A DNA stretch of 64,000 bases from UBA2040 sp041674745 (GCA_041674745.1 JBAYVD010000001.1:248001-312000); one strand, 5' to 3'; shown: positions 8,011 to 17,420, counted from the first letter of the stretch. Program-made: numbers and translations. Notes: generated by a model from the sequence alone, not told the origin.

Positions 8011-8690
8011 GACGTTTAGCAGGTTTATTATTCATACTAGTAGTAGCTTCTGCTTGCAACGACAAAGGAAGCAAAAATGAATTGGCGGAGTATTTTTATC
8101 CGTTGGAAGGTGAAGGCAAAGTCTATCTTTACCAAGACATTCACAATGGTTTAGCCGAAAGATTTCATCGGATTTATCGTTTGGTAGATTCCAAAGGAAA
8201 GCACATAATTGTGGAAATTTATACCGAGGATGGTCGCATTATTGAAGCGTACAATTATGGTGTTGATAGTTTGAACTTGGATGATCACATGATCGTTGAT
8301 CGTGATGCTAAAAAACGCCAAGCAGAGTTGTTCAAAAACCGTTTGTTCCCAATGGACATGCAAGATCAAACCTATTTCGCTTCGCGTTTCCCCGGAATTC
8401 GCGATTCTACACTGATTTTGCATGAAATAGAACGACGTGTAAATCCAACGAAACCAAAAGAGTTTATATCGGTTATGGGAAAAAAGAGGGAAGCGTTGGT
8501 ATTTGAAGACAATTTCAGAACGACGATATTCAATCCAATTACACACGACGAGGCCGAAATAAACGGACGTAATTATTCATACTTTGTGAAGGGTATCGGA
8601 TTGGTTCGATGGCGAGATAACGAAAGCAAATCTGATTTTCAATTAAAGAAAATAATTTCGGAAGAAGATTGGATTCAATTAATTAAATAA
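8007..8690 (+). CDS. predicted lipoprotein, unknown function
   Basis: A 227-residue protein. The first 17 residues form a lipoprotein signal (LAGLLFILVVASAC) with the lipid-bearing Cys at residue 17, followed by NDKGSK. The rest is a soluble, mixed alpha/beta sequence with no motif I recognise. Its ATG overlaps the stop of the pseudouridine synthase (ATGA at 8007-8010), indicating translational coupling. The next gene begins 3 bp after its stop, so the three form one operon. It probably sits in the outer or inner membrane, facing the periplasm. Confidence 0.8.
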   Translation: MRRLAGLLFILVVASACNDKGSKNELAEYFYPLEGEGKVYLYQDIHNGLAERFHRIYRLVDSKGKHIIVEIYTEDGRIIEAYNYGVDSLNLDDHMIVDRDAKKRQAELFKNRLFPMDMQDQTYFASRFPGIRDSTLILHEIERRVNPTKPKEFISVMGKKREALVFEDNFRTTIFNPITHDEAEINGRNYSYFVKGIGLVRWRDNESKSDFQLKKIISEEDWIQLIK

Positions 8691-8693
8691 AAT

Positions 8694-9566
8694 ATGCGTT
8701 TTTTAGGACTAGCAATTGTTGCACTTAGCATCAGTTTTATTGGACAAGCTCAAAGTGGCAAGAAAAAGGAATCAACGGCCAAAGGGACAATTTTTGTTTA
8801 TTGGGGTTACAACCGAACTCATTATACAAAATCGAATTTACGTTGTGTTGGACCGGGTTACGATTTCACTCTTGCAGGCGCCAAAGCCATTGATAGACCA
8901 GAACCATTATCGGCCAAAATGTATTTGAGTTTGGATCATATTACGGTTCCCCAATTCAACCTCCGCATTGGGTATTATTTCAAGAAAAATTGGGCTTGGT
9001 CAATAGGTTATGACCATTTCAAATATGTGTTCAATGACCAAAATCACGTATCACTTTCTGGGCACATTGATCCAGGAGTGGATACCCTTTCCAATTGGAG
9101 TGGCACCTACAATGGAACGCCAGTAATTACAGATTACAAGAATTTTCATTACGAGAACACCAACGGTATGAATTACATTCGAGCGGAATTAATGCGTTCT
9201 TTTAATCTATACAAAGGAGGACGAGAAGGGAAATTTAAAGTCACGGGAAATCTAGGTTTGAGTACAGGTATAATTATGAGCGTGAACGATTTTAACTTTG
9301 CTGGCACATTTGACAGAGTTACCTATTCAATTTCTGGCTTTGGTGTTTCAGCCAGTTCAGGTCTTCGTTTGGAATTTTTCAAACACCTCTTTTTACAAGG
9401 CAATTTGAACACAGGTTTTGTGAATCAAATGCATGTACGTACACGACCGAACGACCCTTCTTCGTATGCAAAACAAAAACTCGGTTTTTTAGAATACAAT
9501 TGTGTTCTAGGTGGTTTGTTTTATATCAAACCGAAGAAAAAATGCGACGATTGTCCTAGTTGGTAA
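8694..9566 (+). CDS. predicted outer-membrane beta-barrel protein
   Basis: A 290-residue protein with a signal peptide (LAIVALSISFIGQAQS, cleavage near residue 20). It then has alternating aromatic/hydrophobic strands such as FNLRIGYYFKKNWAWSIGYDHFKYVF, separated by polar loops, which suggests a barrel of roughly 8-12 strands. The C-terminus carries the two cysteines of KKKCDDCPSW. I recall similar Bacteroidota proteins of unknown function. It is last in the operon with the lipoprotein upstream, which might be its partner (inference). It overlaps the convergent TonB receptor gene by 11 bp at its 3' end. Confidence 0.75.
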   Translation: MRFLGLAIVALSISFIGQAQSGKKKESTAKGTIFVYWGYNRTHYTKSNLRCVGPGYDFTLAGAKAIDRPEPLSAKMYLSLDHITVPQFNLRIGYYFKKNWAWSIGYDHFKYVFNDQNHVSLSGHIDPGVDTLSNWSGTYNGTPVITDYKNFHYENTNGMNYIRAELMRSFNLYKGGREGKFKVTGNLGLSTGIIMSVNDFNFAGTFDRVTYSISGFGVSASSGLRLEFFKHLFLQGNLNTGFVNQMHVRTRPNDPSSYAKQKLGFLEYNCVLGGLFYIKPKKKCDDCPSW

Positions 9567-12012
9567 CTGTCACTTTTGGCCTTCCTCTAAAGTCGATTTT
9601 ATAATAGAAGATTGGTAAAAACCCTAACTGGTAGCGCTGTGCAATTGGTTCTGCAGACGGGTCAGAAACATTGGGTGCGTACGTCAAAGAAAGTAGATTT
9701 TTCGTTCCAAGGACATTCACCAAATCCAAACCAATTTCGTGTGTCACGCGTTGTGCGTTCTTTTTCCAATTGATTTTCATATCCACTCTGAAGTAATCCT
9801 TGAATTGACGTGTATTGAAAGCAGAGTCCATATAAATTAATTCGTTGGCAGTTTTCGTGCTGGCTAAATCAACATAACCATAGCGTTTCCCGCCAGCATA
9901 CGTTACTTTTAAACCAAGTGAAATGCTATTTTTCTGGTTCAATTTGAATTCTTTCCCTGCCAACAAGTTCGTTACGTAATTTCCATTGTAACTGGTATTT
10001 CGAAGTACTTTATCGCTTCCTAGGTATTTAGAATCATACAAGGTGCCTGAGAACAAGAAGAAGAAGCTTTTATCGAAGAATTTTTGAACCGTTACTTCCA
10101 AACCGTAATTGTATCCCGTCCCTGAATTCGTTAAAGTATCTGGAAAAAATCGTTGGAAACCGCTTCCCATGTTGACCATGGAGAAAGCGCTTGGATGAAT
10201 TTCCACAGGAATGTTGTACAAATATTGATAGTAGACTTCTGAACGTACATTGAAGCTTTTTGAGAAGGATTTTTCATACCCCAAAGCAGAATGCAAACTC
10301 TTCGTAAAATCCATTTTTTGGTTGTGGGGATTAGCTGGGGATTCTGAAAGTAAATGGTAATTATACGAATACAAAGGTTGCATTTGACTATGTAATCCCG
10401 CTCCCAAAGAAATGGATTGGGCTTTTTTCATGCGGTATTTCCAACCTAATCTCGGTTCCAATGGGCTAATGCTATTGCTCAAAGAGAAATATTGTGCATG
10501 CAAACCTGCTGTAAAATCCATGTTTTCGTTAATTCTGTATTTCCATTGCACAAAGGGCTGGATCAACATGGAAGTCCCTTTGTAGTCCCAGCGGTTGTTG
10601 AAAGTACTATAATTTCCCATGTTAAGAGAATCTTGGTTGAGAACGGAATCTTTTTGATTCAAATAGTAGCCATCAAAGTTAATACCCGCTTTGATCAGGG
10701 AACGACGTGTAAATTTGTGCGTTACGGCCAAGTAATAAGATATTTTAGACGTTTTAAAATAGTAACCCATCAATGGGAACAAAGAATCCACTTTTATTTT
10801 TTGAACGCCATTTTCATCGTATACACTGCGGATTAAAAAATTATGGTGTGAATTGGATTCATCATGACTGTAGCCTAAGGTAGAAGTAAGGTACGTTTTT
10901 TCGTTCAAGGATTTTTTATAAACCAGACCGCTTGTAAGCATAGAGGTTCCAAAATATTGATCGCGATCTCCTTCGCCGTATAGTTCATCCGTTACTTCGG
11001 TTTGGTTGGATACTGTAATATCGATGTTACTTTTTCCCCCAATAGCGAAAAGGGCCAGAGTTCCGCCTTTTTTCAAAGCCCAATTTAATTTTAATGCACC
11101 ATCCCCATAAACGGGTACTGCCGATGTTCCTATTTGAATGCCTAAACTTTGAAACATACTCAAGGTGGAATAACGGCCCATCACCAAATAACTTGATTTG
11201 TGCGATTTACTCAATGGACCTTCTGCCGCAATTTCAGTACCCAATAAACCAAATTGACCCGTAAATTCATGATTTTCGTTGTTCCCATTTCGCAGTTTCA
11301 AGTCAAATATTCCCGAAACACTGTTTCCATATTCGGCAGGAAATGCCGACATAAAGAAATCGGAATTTCCTAAAATTTTATTATTCAATGCAGACACAGG
11401 TCCACCTGAACTCCCAGCTGTCGCGAAATGACTTGGGTTTGGAATGTCAATCCCTTCCACTTTCCAAACTACGCCCAATGGTGAATTTCCACGGATTATA
11501 ATGTCGTTTCGTGAATCATCTGCACCCTGAACACCAGCAAAATTGGAGGCCATACGAGCGGGGTCAGATCTGGAACCAGGATATCGATTGGTCTCTTCAA
11601 CGCTAAACTGCTGAGCAGATACAGTAGCTAATTCATTGATAATTTCCCCTTTTTTACGAGCGGATACAACCACTTCTTCTATATCCGTGAAACTTTGTTG
11701 CATACCGATATTTACAATGGTTTCCTTGCCGGAATTGACTTCGATGGTAACGACTTTGGTATCGTATGTGAGCATGACAACACTCAAATCATGTTTGCCA
11801 ATGGGAACATTCAAAATAGAGAAATTTCCATCCGCATTCGTAAGCGTAACAAATTTTCGAAGTGAGTCAGGGGTGGTAATTTTAACCTTTACTCCATACA
11901 AAGGATGATTTGTTTCTAAGTCAACTACCTTTCCTCTTACATTCTGTGAAAGTTGAGCAAACGTGGTAAAAACAGAAAATAGCACTATAAATGTGAATAA
12001 AAGTTTCTTCAT
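9556..12012 (-). CDS. TonB-dependent receptor with carboxypeptidase-like N-terminal domain
   Basis: An 818-residue outer-membrane receptor. It has a signal peptide (LLFTFIVLFSVFTTFAQ) and then a carboxypeptidase-regulatory-like beta-sandwich (about residues 22-105: VRGKVVDLETNHPLYGVKV). The plug domain follows (about 115-235, with DDSRNDIIIRGNSPLGV), then a 22-strand barrel. Such receptors pull substrates across the outer membrane using TonB energy. The substrate is unknown: no SusD partner is adjacent. The gene lies 9 bp after a peptide-type solute-binding lipoprotein, so the pair may take up the same nutrient (inference). Confidence 0.9.
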   Translation of the reverse strand: MKKLLFTFIVLFSVFTTFAQLSQNVRGKVVDLETNHPLYGVKVKITTPDSLRKFVTLTNADGNFSILNVPIGKHDLSVVMLTYDTKVVTIEVNSGKETIVNIGMQQSFTDIEEVVVSARKKGEIINELATVSAQQFSVEETNRYPGSRSDPARMASNFAGVQGADDSRNDIIIRGNSPLGVVWKVEGIDIPNPSHFATAGSSGGPVSALNNKILGNSDFFMSAFPAEYGNSVSGIFDLKLRNGNNENHEFTGQFGLLGTEIAAEGPLSKSHKSSYLVMGRYSTLSMFQSLGIQIGTSAVPVYGDGALKLNWALKKGGTLALFAIGGKSNIDITVSNQTEVTDELYGEGDRDQYFGTSMLTSGLVYKKSLNEKTYLTSTLGYSHDESNSHHNFLIRSVYDENGVQKIKVDSLFPLMGYYFKTSKISYYLAVTHKFTRRSLIKAGINFDGYYLNQKDSVLNQDSLNMGNYSTFNNRWDYKGTSMLIQPFVQWKYRINENMDFTAGLHAQYFSLSNSISPLEPRLGWKYRMKKAQSISLGAGLHSQMQPLYSYNYHLLSESPANPHNQKMDFTKSLHSALGYEKSFSKSFNVRSEVYYQYLYNIPVEIHPSAFSMVNMGSGFQRFFPDTLTNSGTGYNYGLEVTVQKFFDKSFFFLFSGTLYDSKYLGSDKVLRNTSYNGNYVTNLLAGKEFKLNQKNSISLGLKVTYAGGKRYGYVDLASTKTANELIYMDSAFNTRQFKDYFRVDMKINWKKNAQRVTHEIGLDLVNVLGTKNLLSLTYAPNVSDPSAEPIAQRYQLGFLPIFYYKIDFRGRPKVTVTN

Positions 12013-12021
12013 GGTTGTAAT

Positions 12022-13746
12022 TTAAGATTTCTTCTTCATGAATTCACGGTATTCTTCCGTAGTCCATTCTTTCAAATAGACTTCTTTAAAGTTAAAGAGA
12101 TCCAGGGAGTTAACGTTTAAATTCCGTACGTAAGAATAGACGATTTCCAATTCACCGTTGTACCAAAGAGGGATAATCGGTGGATCTTTCATCAATTCCA
12201 TTTCCGCTCGACTAAAGTATTCGCTGCGTTTGGATATTTTTGTTTCGCGCCGTGCTTTTTCAAAAAATTGATCAAAACTGGAATTTTGATATCTTGATTG
12301 GTTAATTGCGGAGGCCACACTTGATTTTTTAGGAACAAGTTTGCCATAAAAATTCGTCAGAAAAGATTCAACACTTGGATAATCCGCTGCCCACGCTCGT
12401 CTAAAAATATCGCCATTACCACTAGCTCCATCTTTCATCAGTTGATCAAAGCTAGAGCCGTCTATGTTGACATTAATGTTTAATACTTGAGCAATTTGCT
12501 TGGCAAATTCATCAGCAACGGCCGAATGAACGTCATTCAGATTAAAACGCAAACTGATAGAGCCGAATCCTGCCCCATTCGGATAGCCCGCTTCCGCTAA
12601 AAGTGCTTTTGCTTTTTCTGGATTAAAGGTATATGAATGTTTTGCGACACCTTGAAAGTCGTATCCCCGAAAAATATTACCCACGGGTGGCACAATCCCG
12701 AAATTGCCTAATTCATAATATTGATTCCGAAGAATATTTTGTCCAATTTTATCTTTGTTAACTGCGTAATTGAAAGCTTGACGCACTCGTTTATCTGAGA
12801 AACGAGGATCTGTCATATCAAAGAAATAAAAATTGGTTACCAATTGCGGGTTATTGTACAAAACGAAAATTGGCGGTTTGGAATTAAAATCATTCAATCT
12901 GCCCTCCAACAATTTGGTAATTCGGCTCGTAGGCAAACTTAAAATCAAATCTATTTTATGATTCTCAAATAAATCCAATTGTTGCAATTTCTTCGGATTA
13001 ATAATGAAATCAATGGAATCCAAATAAGGAAGTGCAAACCCTTTTTTGTCAAACAAATAATACTCCTGATTCTTTACCAGTGAGATGCGCTCATCTTCTA
13101 TATTTTCAGGCATTAAACAGAAAGGTCCTGTACCAATTACTTGATCACTATTGTCTGTAAGCTTACTCGATTGTATAGCACAACAAACCAAACTTAATTT
13201 TTGCAAGAAGTTATTGTCCTTTCTCTCAAGTTCCAAAATTACCTTTTTGCCTTGCGTTTTTAGTCCTTCAATTTTGGCGCTTTTTCCATTGAAAAAATCA
13301 TCCGCTCCTTTCAGCGTATTCTGATACACCAAAGAATAAGCATTACTTGAAGATTTGTTTGATTTTTGAGTACAAGCTTTTTCAATGCTGTAAATCACAT
13401 CTTGAGTTGTCAACAAACGATCTTGCTCACTGTCGCCAAAATCATGGAAATAAACATTTTCTCGTAAAGTAAATTCGTAAATTTTCCCGTCACCCTTGAT
13501 ATCAATCTTTTTAGCGAGTTGAGGGCGGACAGTTAAGTCTTTGGTATCCAATGATACTAAGCCTTCGAAAACTTGACTTAATATCATTTGAGAATCGTAA
13601 TCGACAAGGTATTCGGGTTCTTGAGTCAAATCCGCAGATTCAACACAAAGACTTATTTTTCCGCCAGCAAAACTGGCCTCTTTTTTAGTGCTTGTGCATC
13701 CTACAGCAATCAGAATTAAAAAACTGGCGTACCATCTAACCATCAT
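12022..13746 (-). CDS. ABC-type solute-binding lipoprotein, peptide/nickel family (SBP_bac_5)
   Basis: About 574 residues. The lipoprotein signal SFLILIAVGC ends with the lipid-bearing Cys. The body matches family-5 periplasmic binding proteins of oligopeptide/dipeptide ABC systems, with VFEGLVSLDTKDLTVRPQLAKK near the N-terminus and DPRFSDKRVRQAFNYAVNKD in the middle, both typical. No permease or ATPase gene is nearby, so this is an orphan binding protein or works with transporters elsewhere. The track frame opens with TTG at 13755, but ATG 13746 (or 13743) is more likely. It precedes and is probably co-transcribed with the TonB receptor. Confidence 0.87.
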   Translation of the reverse strand: MMVRWYASFLILIAVGCTSTKKEASFAGGKISLCVESADLTQEPEYLVDYDSQMILSQVFEGLVSLDTKDLTVRPQLAKKIDIKGDGKIYEFTLRENVYFHDFGDSEQDRLLTTQDVIYSIEKACTQKSNKSSSNAYSLVYQNTLKGADDFFNGKSAKIEGLKTQGKKVILELERKDNNFLQKLSLVCCAIQSSKLTDNSDQVIGTGPFCLMPENIEDERISLVKNQEYYLFDKKGFALPYLDSIDFIINPKKLQQLDLFENHKIDLILSLPTSRITKLLEGRLNDFNSKPPIFVLYNNPQLVTNFYFFDMTDPRFSDKRVRQAFNYAVNKDKIGQNILRNQYYELGNFGIVPPVGNIFRGYDFQGVAKHSYTFNPEKAKALLAEAGYPNGAGFGSISLRFNLNDVHSAVADEFAKQIAQVLNINVNIDGSSFDQLMKDGASGNGDIFRRAWAADYPSVESFLTNFYGKLVPKKSSVASAINQSRYQNSSFDQFFEKARRETKISKRSEYFSRAEMELMKDPPIIPLWYNGELEIVYSYVRNLNVNSLDLFNFKEVYLKEWTTEEYREFMKKKS

Positions 13747-13978
13747 AAAAAACAAATTGTTTCAATGCAAGGATAAGAATAAATTGTTTTCCACCCCAAA
13801 ATAAAGTTGAAAGATAAGGAATGATACAAACGTATGTTCGAATTGGCTTAAAAACTTTCAAATATTATTTGTTTAAAAGAGTGAAATTCGAAAAAGGCAC
13901 GATGATTGTTTGCATATTATGAAAATAGAAGTTAATATTGTCTAGCTTAATCAAGATACTAGTAAGTTCTTGATATCA

Positions 13979-14797
13979 ATGAATACTGTGAAAATGATAA
14001 AGAATATTGCTTTTTTGGCGCTTGTAGCAATAGGTTTTGCATCAAATGTCTTGGCAACTCTGTCCATAGAGGGAGTGTATCAAGGAAAAAATTTGTATGT
14101 TCAAAACCCGATGGATGCAGATGGCTTTGGTTTTTGTGCAACGAAGGTAACTGTTAACGGTGATGTTATGCCTGGAGGCACTAATGTGGCTGCTTTTTCA
14201 ATCGATTTTTCTCAATTCAACATATCCATTGGAGAGTCGGTTTTTATTGTCATTGAACACAATGATGGATGCAAACCTAAAATTTTAAACCCGGAAGTAT
14301 TATTGCCAAAAAGTACCTTTAAAGTAAACTCCATTTCAATTTCGGATGAGGGGAAATTGGTATGGGAATCGAGCATGGAAAAGGGAAAACTTCCATTCGT
14401 CATTGAGCAATACCGCTGGAATAAATGGGTTGCAATTGGTGAGGTACAAGGAAAGGGTACGGAAGGAAACAATCAATACGAATTTTTAGTTACTCCTCAT
14501 TCAGGAGAAAACACAATCCGAATTGCCCAATTTGACCACACTGGCACGGGGCGTTATTCTTCAGAAGTGAAATTTAAATCCAATGTGGCGGTTGTTTCCA
14601 AAAAACCAGCGATTGTAAAAGATAAAATTGAATTTTTTGCAGATGAGAAACCCGTTGAAACCCGTTATGAAATTTACGATGCATATGGTAACATTGTGAA
14701 AAAAGGAGTTGGGAGTCTTGTGAACTGTACGAATTTAGTGAAAGGTGTTTACTATATAAATTACGATAACATCAACGAGAAATTTATCAAGAATTAA
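13979..14797 (+). CDS. secreted protein, possible T9SS-type C-terminus, unknown function
   Basis: About 272 residues. A signal peptide (IAFLALVAIGFASNVLA) is followed by a domain with one possible disulfide pair (GFCATK and NDGCKPK). A fibronectin-like beta domain spans about residues 125-200. The C-terminal 60 residues (RYEIYDAYGNIVKKGVGS...GVYYINYDN) resemble a Por/T9SS sorting domain, though without the usual PNP start. ATG 13979 was chosen over the upstream in-frame TTG 13970. A hairpin terminator follows at 14825. Function unknown. Confidence 0.7.
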   Translation: MNTVKMIKNIAFLALVAIGFASNVLATLSIEGVYQGKNLYVQNPMDADGFGFCATKVTVNGDVMPGGTNVAAFSIDFSQFNISIGESVFIVIEHNDGCKPKILNPEVLLPKSTFKVNSISISDEGKLVWESSMEKGKLPFVIEQYRWNKWVAIGEVQGKGTEGNNQYEFLVTPHSGENTIRIAQFDHTGTGRYSSEVKFKSNVAVVSKKPAIVKDKIEFFADEKPVETRYEIYDAYGNIVKKGVGSLVNCTNLVKGVYYINYDNINEKFIKN

Positions 14798-14824
14798 TCC
14801 ATATTGATTGACAATAAATTAATT

Positions 14825-14852
14825 GCCCTGAAGCGTTGCTTTGGGGCTTTTT
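14825..14852 (+). terminator. rho-independent terminator after the secreted protein
   Basis: GCCCTGAAGC and GCTTTGGGGC form a 10-bp stem (two G-U pairs) with a 3-base loop, followed by five Ts. It ends only 13 bases before the start of the epimerase gene. Confidence 0.75.
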
Positions 14853-14864
14853 CATGAAAAGACT

Positions 14865-15266
14865 ATGTTGCGAAAAATTGAACACTTGGGCATTGCCGTT
14901 AAAAATTTAGAAGAATCCATCTCAATGTATGAGCAGTTGCTTGGGGTAGCCTGCTATAAAACGGAAATTGTTGAATCGGAAGCTGTACGTACGGCGTTTT
15001 TTCAGCTGGGAGATTCGAAAATAGAATTACTAGAAGCCAGTGACCCGAATTCAGCAATTGCTAGATTTTTAGACAAGCGAGGAGCAGGGTTTCATCACGT
15101 GGCTTTTGATGTGGAGGATATTGAAATGGAAATTGCTCGACTAAGAGGAATGGGCTTTCAACTGATTCATGAGCAGGCGAAAAGCGGAGCAGACAACAAA
15201 AGGATTGCCTTTCTGCACCCAAAAAGCACCGATGGATTATTGGTGGAACTTTGTCAAGAAAAGTAA
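14865..15266 (+). CDS. mce: methylmalonyl-CoA epimerase
   Basis: A 133-residue VOC/glyoxalase-fold metalloenzyme that interconverts (S)- and (R)-methylmalonyl-CoA in the propionyl-CoA/succinyl-CoA route. It opens IEHLGIAVKNLEESI, with the first metal-binding His. It has the family stretch FLDKRGAGFHHVAFDVEDIE, which provides a second His, and ends HPKSTDGLLVELCQ with the Glu ligand. Length is normal. The frame extends upstream to TTG 14841, inside the terminator, but ATG 14865 matches the family start. It overlaps the convergent HAD gene by 13 bp. Confidence 0.92.
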   Translation: MLRKIEHLGIAVKNLEESISMYEQLLGVACYKTEIVESEAVRTAFFQLGDSKIELLEASDPNSAIARFLDKRGAGFHHVAFDVEDIEMEIARLRGMGFQLIHEQAKSGADNKRIAFLHPKSTDGLLVELCQEK

Positions 15267-15871
15267 GGGTGCTCGATCAATTCAGAAGTCAAATGGATTA
15301 CTTGGTAACCTAATTTTTGTGCTGATTCAATGTGTTGAATGCTATCGTCTACAAACAGAATCTGCTCAGGTGGAAATCCAATGGTGCGGGAAACGTGCTC
15401 AAATATCGATGCATTGGGTTTTCGGTCTTTTATTTCTTGAGAGAGAAAGACGGTTTTGAAATAATGCTCCAGCGGCATTTCACTACTTTTTTTTAATTCT
15501 CTTCTCACTTTTTCCATGTGTAAATCATTGGTATTGCTCAATAGATATAGTTCATATTTTTGAGAGAGCTTTTGTAAGAATTCGAGTCGGTGTGCTGGAA
15601 AATCTAAAATCATCGCGTTCCATGCAAATACAACTTGGTTGGGATTACAACCTTGGGGAAGTAAATCCAATAAGCGATTGATAAAATGAAAGGAAGAAAT
15701 TTTGCCCGTTTCTAAATCATCAAACAAATGGTTTTGTTGTGCTTGGGAATAGATTTCCTGAAAGTTGTTAATTCCCAAAGATTCAAACGCAGCAATCGTT
15801 TTTTGATAATCCAGATTGATTAGTACTCCGCCAAGATCAAATAGAATGGCTTTCACATGGTTGTTTATCAT
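15254..15871 (-). CDS. HAD-superfamily phosphatase (YihX-like)
   Basis: A 205-residue hydrolase with all four HAD motifs: FDLGGVLINLD (nucleophile Asp), LLSNTND (motif II Thr/Ser region), KDRKPNAS (motif III Lys) and FVDDSIQHIESA (motif IV acids). The helical cap sits between motifs I and II. Motif I reads DLGGV, as in the YihX/acid-phosphatase branch, where the second Asp of DxD is replaced. The substrate is probably a small phosphorylated metabolite but cannot be named. It is a single gene that is convergent with mce. Confidence 0.85.
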   Translation of the reverse strand: MINNHVKAILFDLGGVLINLDYQKTIAAFESLGINNFQEIYSQAQQNHLFDDLETGKISSFHFINRLLDLLPQGCNPNQVVFAWNAMILDFPAHRLEFLQKLSQKYELYLLSNTNDLHMEKVRRELKKSSEMPLEHYFKTVFLSQEIKDRKPNASIFEHVSRTIGFPPEQILFVDDSIQHIESAQKLGYQVIHLTSELIEHPYFS

Positions 15872-15881
15872 GATGCAAAGA

Positions 15882-15912
15882 AATAAAAAAAGGGCGGAAA
15901 ACTCCGCCCTTC
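15882..15912 (-). terminator. terminator of the YceI lipoprotein gene
   Basis: AAGGGCGG and CCGCCCTT form a strong GC stem around a short A/T-rich loop (15891-15912). On the minus strand it is followed by a T-run (15890-15882). It lies 25 bp after the stop of the YceI gene. Confidence 0.85.
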
Positions 15913-15936
15913 ATGATATATTTAATTTGAGATAGT

Positions 15937-16539
15937 TTATTTCAATTCCAAATTCAAGTCAAAAGCAATTTTAGAAGAAACGGCTGGATCGTTGGGCATT
16001 TCAGGATTCGGTTGGAAACCTTTCACATTTAAAGCAGCGAAATCTATGTCAAATTTCCCGTTGATACGTGCTCCTGCTTCTGTGTAATCTACTTTTACTG
16101 CAACGTCTTGTTTGATCTCTTTACCAGAAATGGAAATGGTAATTGGAAGTACGCCATTTGCATATGCACCACATGTTACGGCAACTTTCGCATTTTGCGC
16201 TACATCGAAGAAATCAGGGGATGAAAGATGACCCAATAACATACCTTTTTTCTCTTCTGGCAACTCAGCGTCCATAGAAGCAATCGTTGTCATGTCAACG
16301 TTAAAAGTGCCACTAACCAATGAACCATCTACAAACTCGGCTGTCCCGCCAGCAAATTTTACACTTCCTGTATGGAAATAATCGGCCGTTTTACTACCAA
16401 CCCAGCGCAATTCTGAATTTTCCGTGTTGACAGAAAGAGTTTTCATTTCAACCTTCACTTCTTCTTTCTCGGTAGACCCTCCACAAGAGGCTAATACCAA
16501 TGCAGCTCCTGCCGCGATAAATAAATTAAATGTTTTCAT
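15937..16539 (-). CDS. YceI-family lipoprotein
   Basis: A 200-residue protein. A lipoprotein signal (FIAAGAALVLASC) is followed by a YceI domain: LRWVGSKTADYFHTGSVKFAGG at the N-terminal strand, then VDMTTIASMDAE and the C-terminal INGKFDIDFAALNV. YceI proteins have a lipocalin-like barrel that binds long isoprenoid or lipid ligands. The exact ligand here is unknown. A second, distinct YceI lipoprotein lies at 59256. Expression is likely from the TACATTTG element at 16562-16555, and the gene ends at a strong terminator. Confidence 0.92.
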   Translation of the reverse strand: MKTFNLFIAAGAALVLASCGGSTEKEEVKVEMKTLSVNTENSELRWVGSKTADYFHTGSVKFAGGTAEFVDGSLVSGTFNVDMTTIASMDAELPEEKKGMLLGHLSSPDFFDVAQNAKVAVTCGAYANGVLPITISISGKEIKQDVAVKVDYTEAGARINGKFDIDFAALNVKGFQPNPEMPNDPAVSSKIAFDLNLELK

Positions 16540-16554
16540 ATTTTATCTTTTTTT

Positions 16555-16562
16555 CAAATGTA
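16555..16562 (-). promoter_or_regulatory. predicted -7 element for the YceI gene at 15937
   Basis: The reverse strand reads TACATTTG, matching TAnnTTTG exactly, 15 bases upstream of the ATG. The -33 box is not clear. Confidence 0.45.
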
Positions 16563-16636
16563 TGAAAAATTATTTAATTACCATGGTAACTAAATTGGAA
16601 ATTTATTGAAAATAGTCATGCCTAAGTAATATTGGT

Positions 16637-16644
16637 TATTTTTG
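16637..16644 (+). promoter_or_regulatory. predicted -7 element for the cyclase-family gene
   Basis: TATTTTTG matches TAnnTTTG exactly, 14 bases upstream of ATG 16659. It is divergent from the YceI promoter about 80 bp away. Confidence 0.45.
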
Positions 16645-16658
16645 AATAAAGACTTGAT

Positions 16659-17420
16659 ATGAAATTTTTTCTGGAGGATGGAGCATCCTATATTGATACG
16701 GAATGTGGCCTCGATTTATCGATTCCCATTGGCGGAAATTTTCCAAAAGTAAAAGCTTGGTATTTGGATGATCCGAAAATAGAGCCAGTTCAAGCGGAAG
16801 GATTTATAGGGTCAGTTGAAGCTGGCGCCGCTGTAAATTTCAGAAACATTCAATTCAATCCGCATGCCCATGGCACGCATACGGAAAGCTTGGGTCATAT
16901 TACTCGAGAGGTTCATTCCGTTAACACCATTTTGCATCCTCTATTTTACAAAGCGAAAGTTGTAAGCATTGTTCCAGAACAAATAAAAAACAAGTCGGCT
17001 GTAGACTTTGTAATTACCACTGCGCAATTTCGATCCCTTGAATTGGGCCACGATAAATATGAAGCATTGATTGTGCGCACACTACCAAATGATTCAAATA
17101 AATTGAATCGGGACTATAGCCATACGAATCCATGTTATTTTGAACGAGAGGTCGCAGAAATAGTCGTTGAGGCAGGAATTCGCCATTTTTTGGTCGATTT
17201 GCCATCGGTGGATCGTGAGGAAGATGAGGGTGTGCTGGCATTTCATCATTTGTTCTGGGGAGTACCAGAGAATCCGGCAGTAGATAGAACAATAACAGAA
17301 TTCATTTTTGTGAACGATACGATTACCGATGGTGATTATCTTTTAAATCTTCAGGTTGCCCCTTTCGAGAATGACGCTTCGCCTAGTCGCCCTGTCCTGT
17401 ATAAAATCTATGTAAAATAA
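16659..17420 (+). CDS. cyclase-family metal-dependent hydrolase (kynurenine formamidase-like fold)
   Basis: A 253-residue protein of the PF04199 cyclase family. The metal-binding signature HAHGTHTESLGH is present in full, and a further conserved LVDLPSVDREEDEG segment follows. Relatives include arylformamidase (KynB) and isatin hydrolase, so an amide or lactam hydrolase is plausible, but the substrate is not determined. No tryptophan-catabolism gene is adjacent. It is a single-gene unit with a -7 element just upstream and a strong terminator just after. Confidence 0.87.
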   Translation: MKFFLEDGASYIDTECGLDLSIPIGGNFPKVKAWYLDDPKIEPVQAEGFIGSVEAGAAVNFRNIQFNPHAHGTHTESLGHITREVHSVNTILHPLFYKAKVVSIVPEQIKNKSAVDFVITTAQFRSLELGHDKYEALIVRTLPNDSNKLNRDYSHTNPCYFEREVAEIVVEAGIRHFLVDLPSVDREEDEGVLAFHHLFWGVPENPAVDRTITEFIFVNDTITDGDYLLNLQVAPFENDASPSRPVLYKIYVK

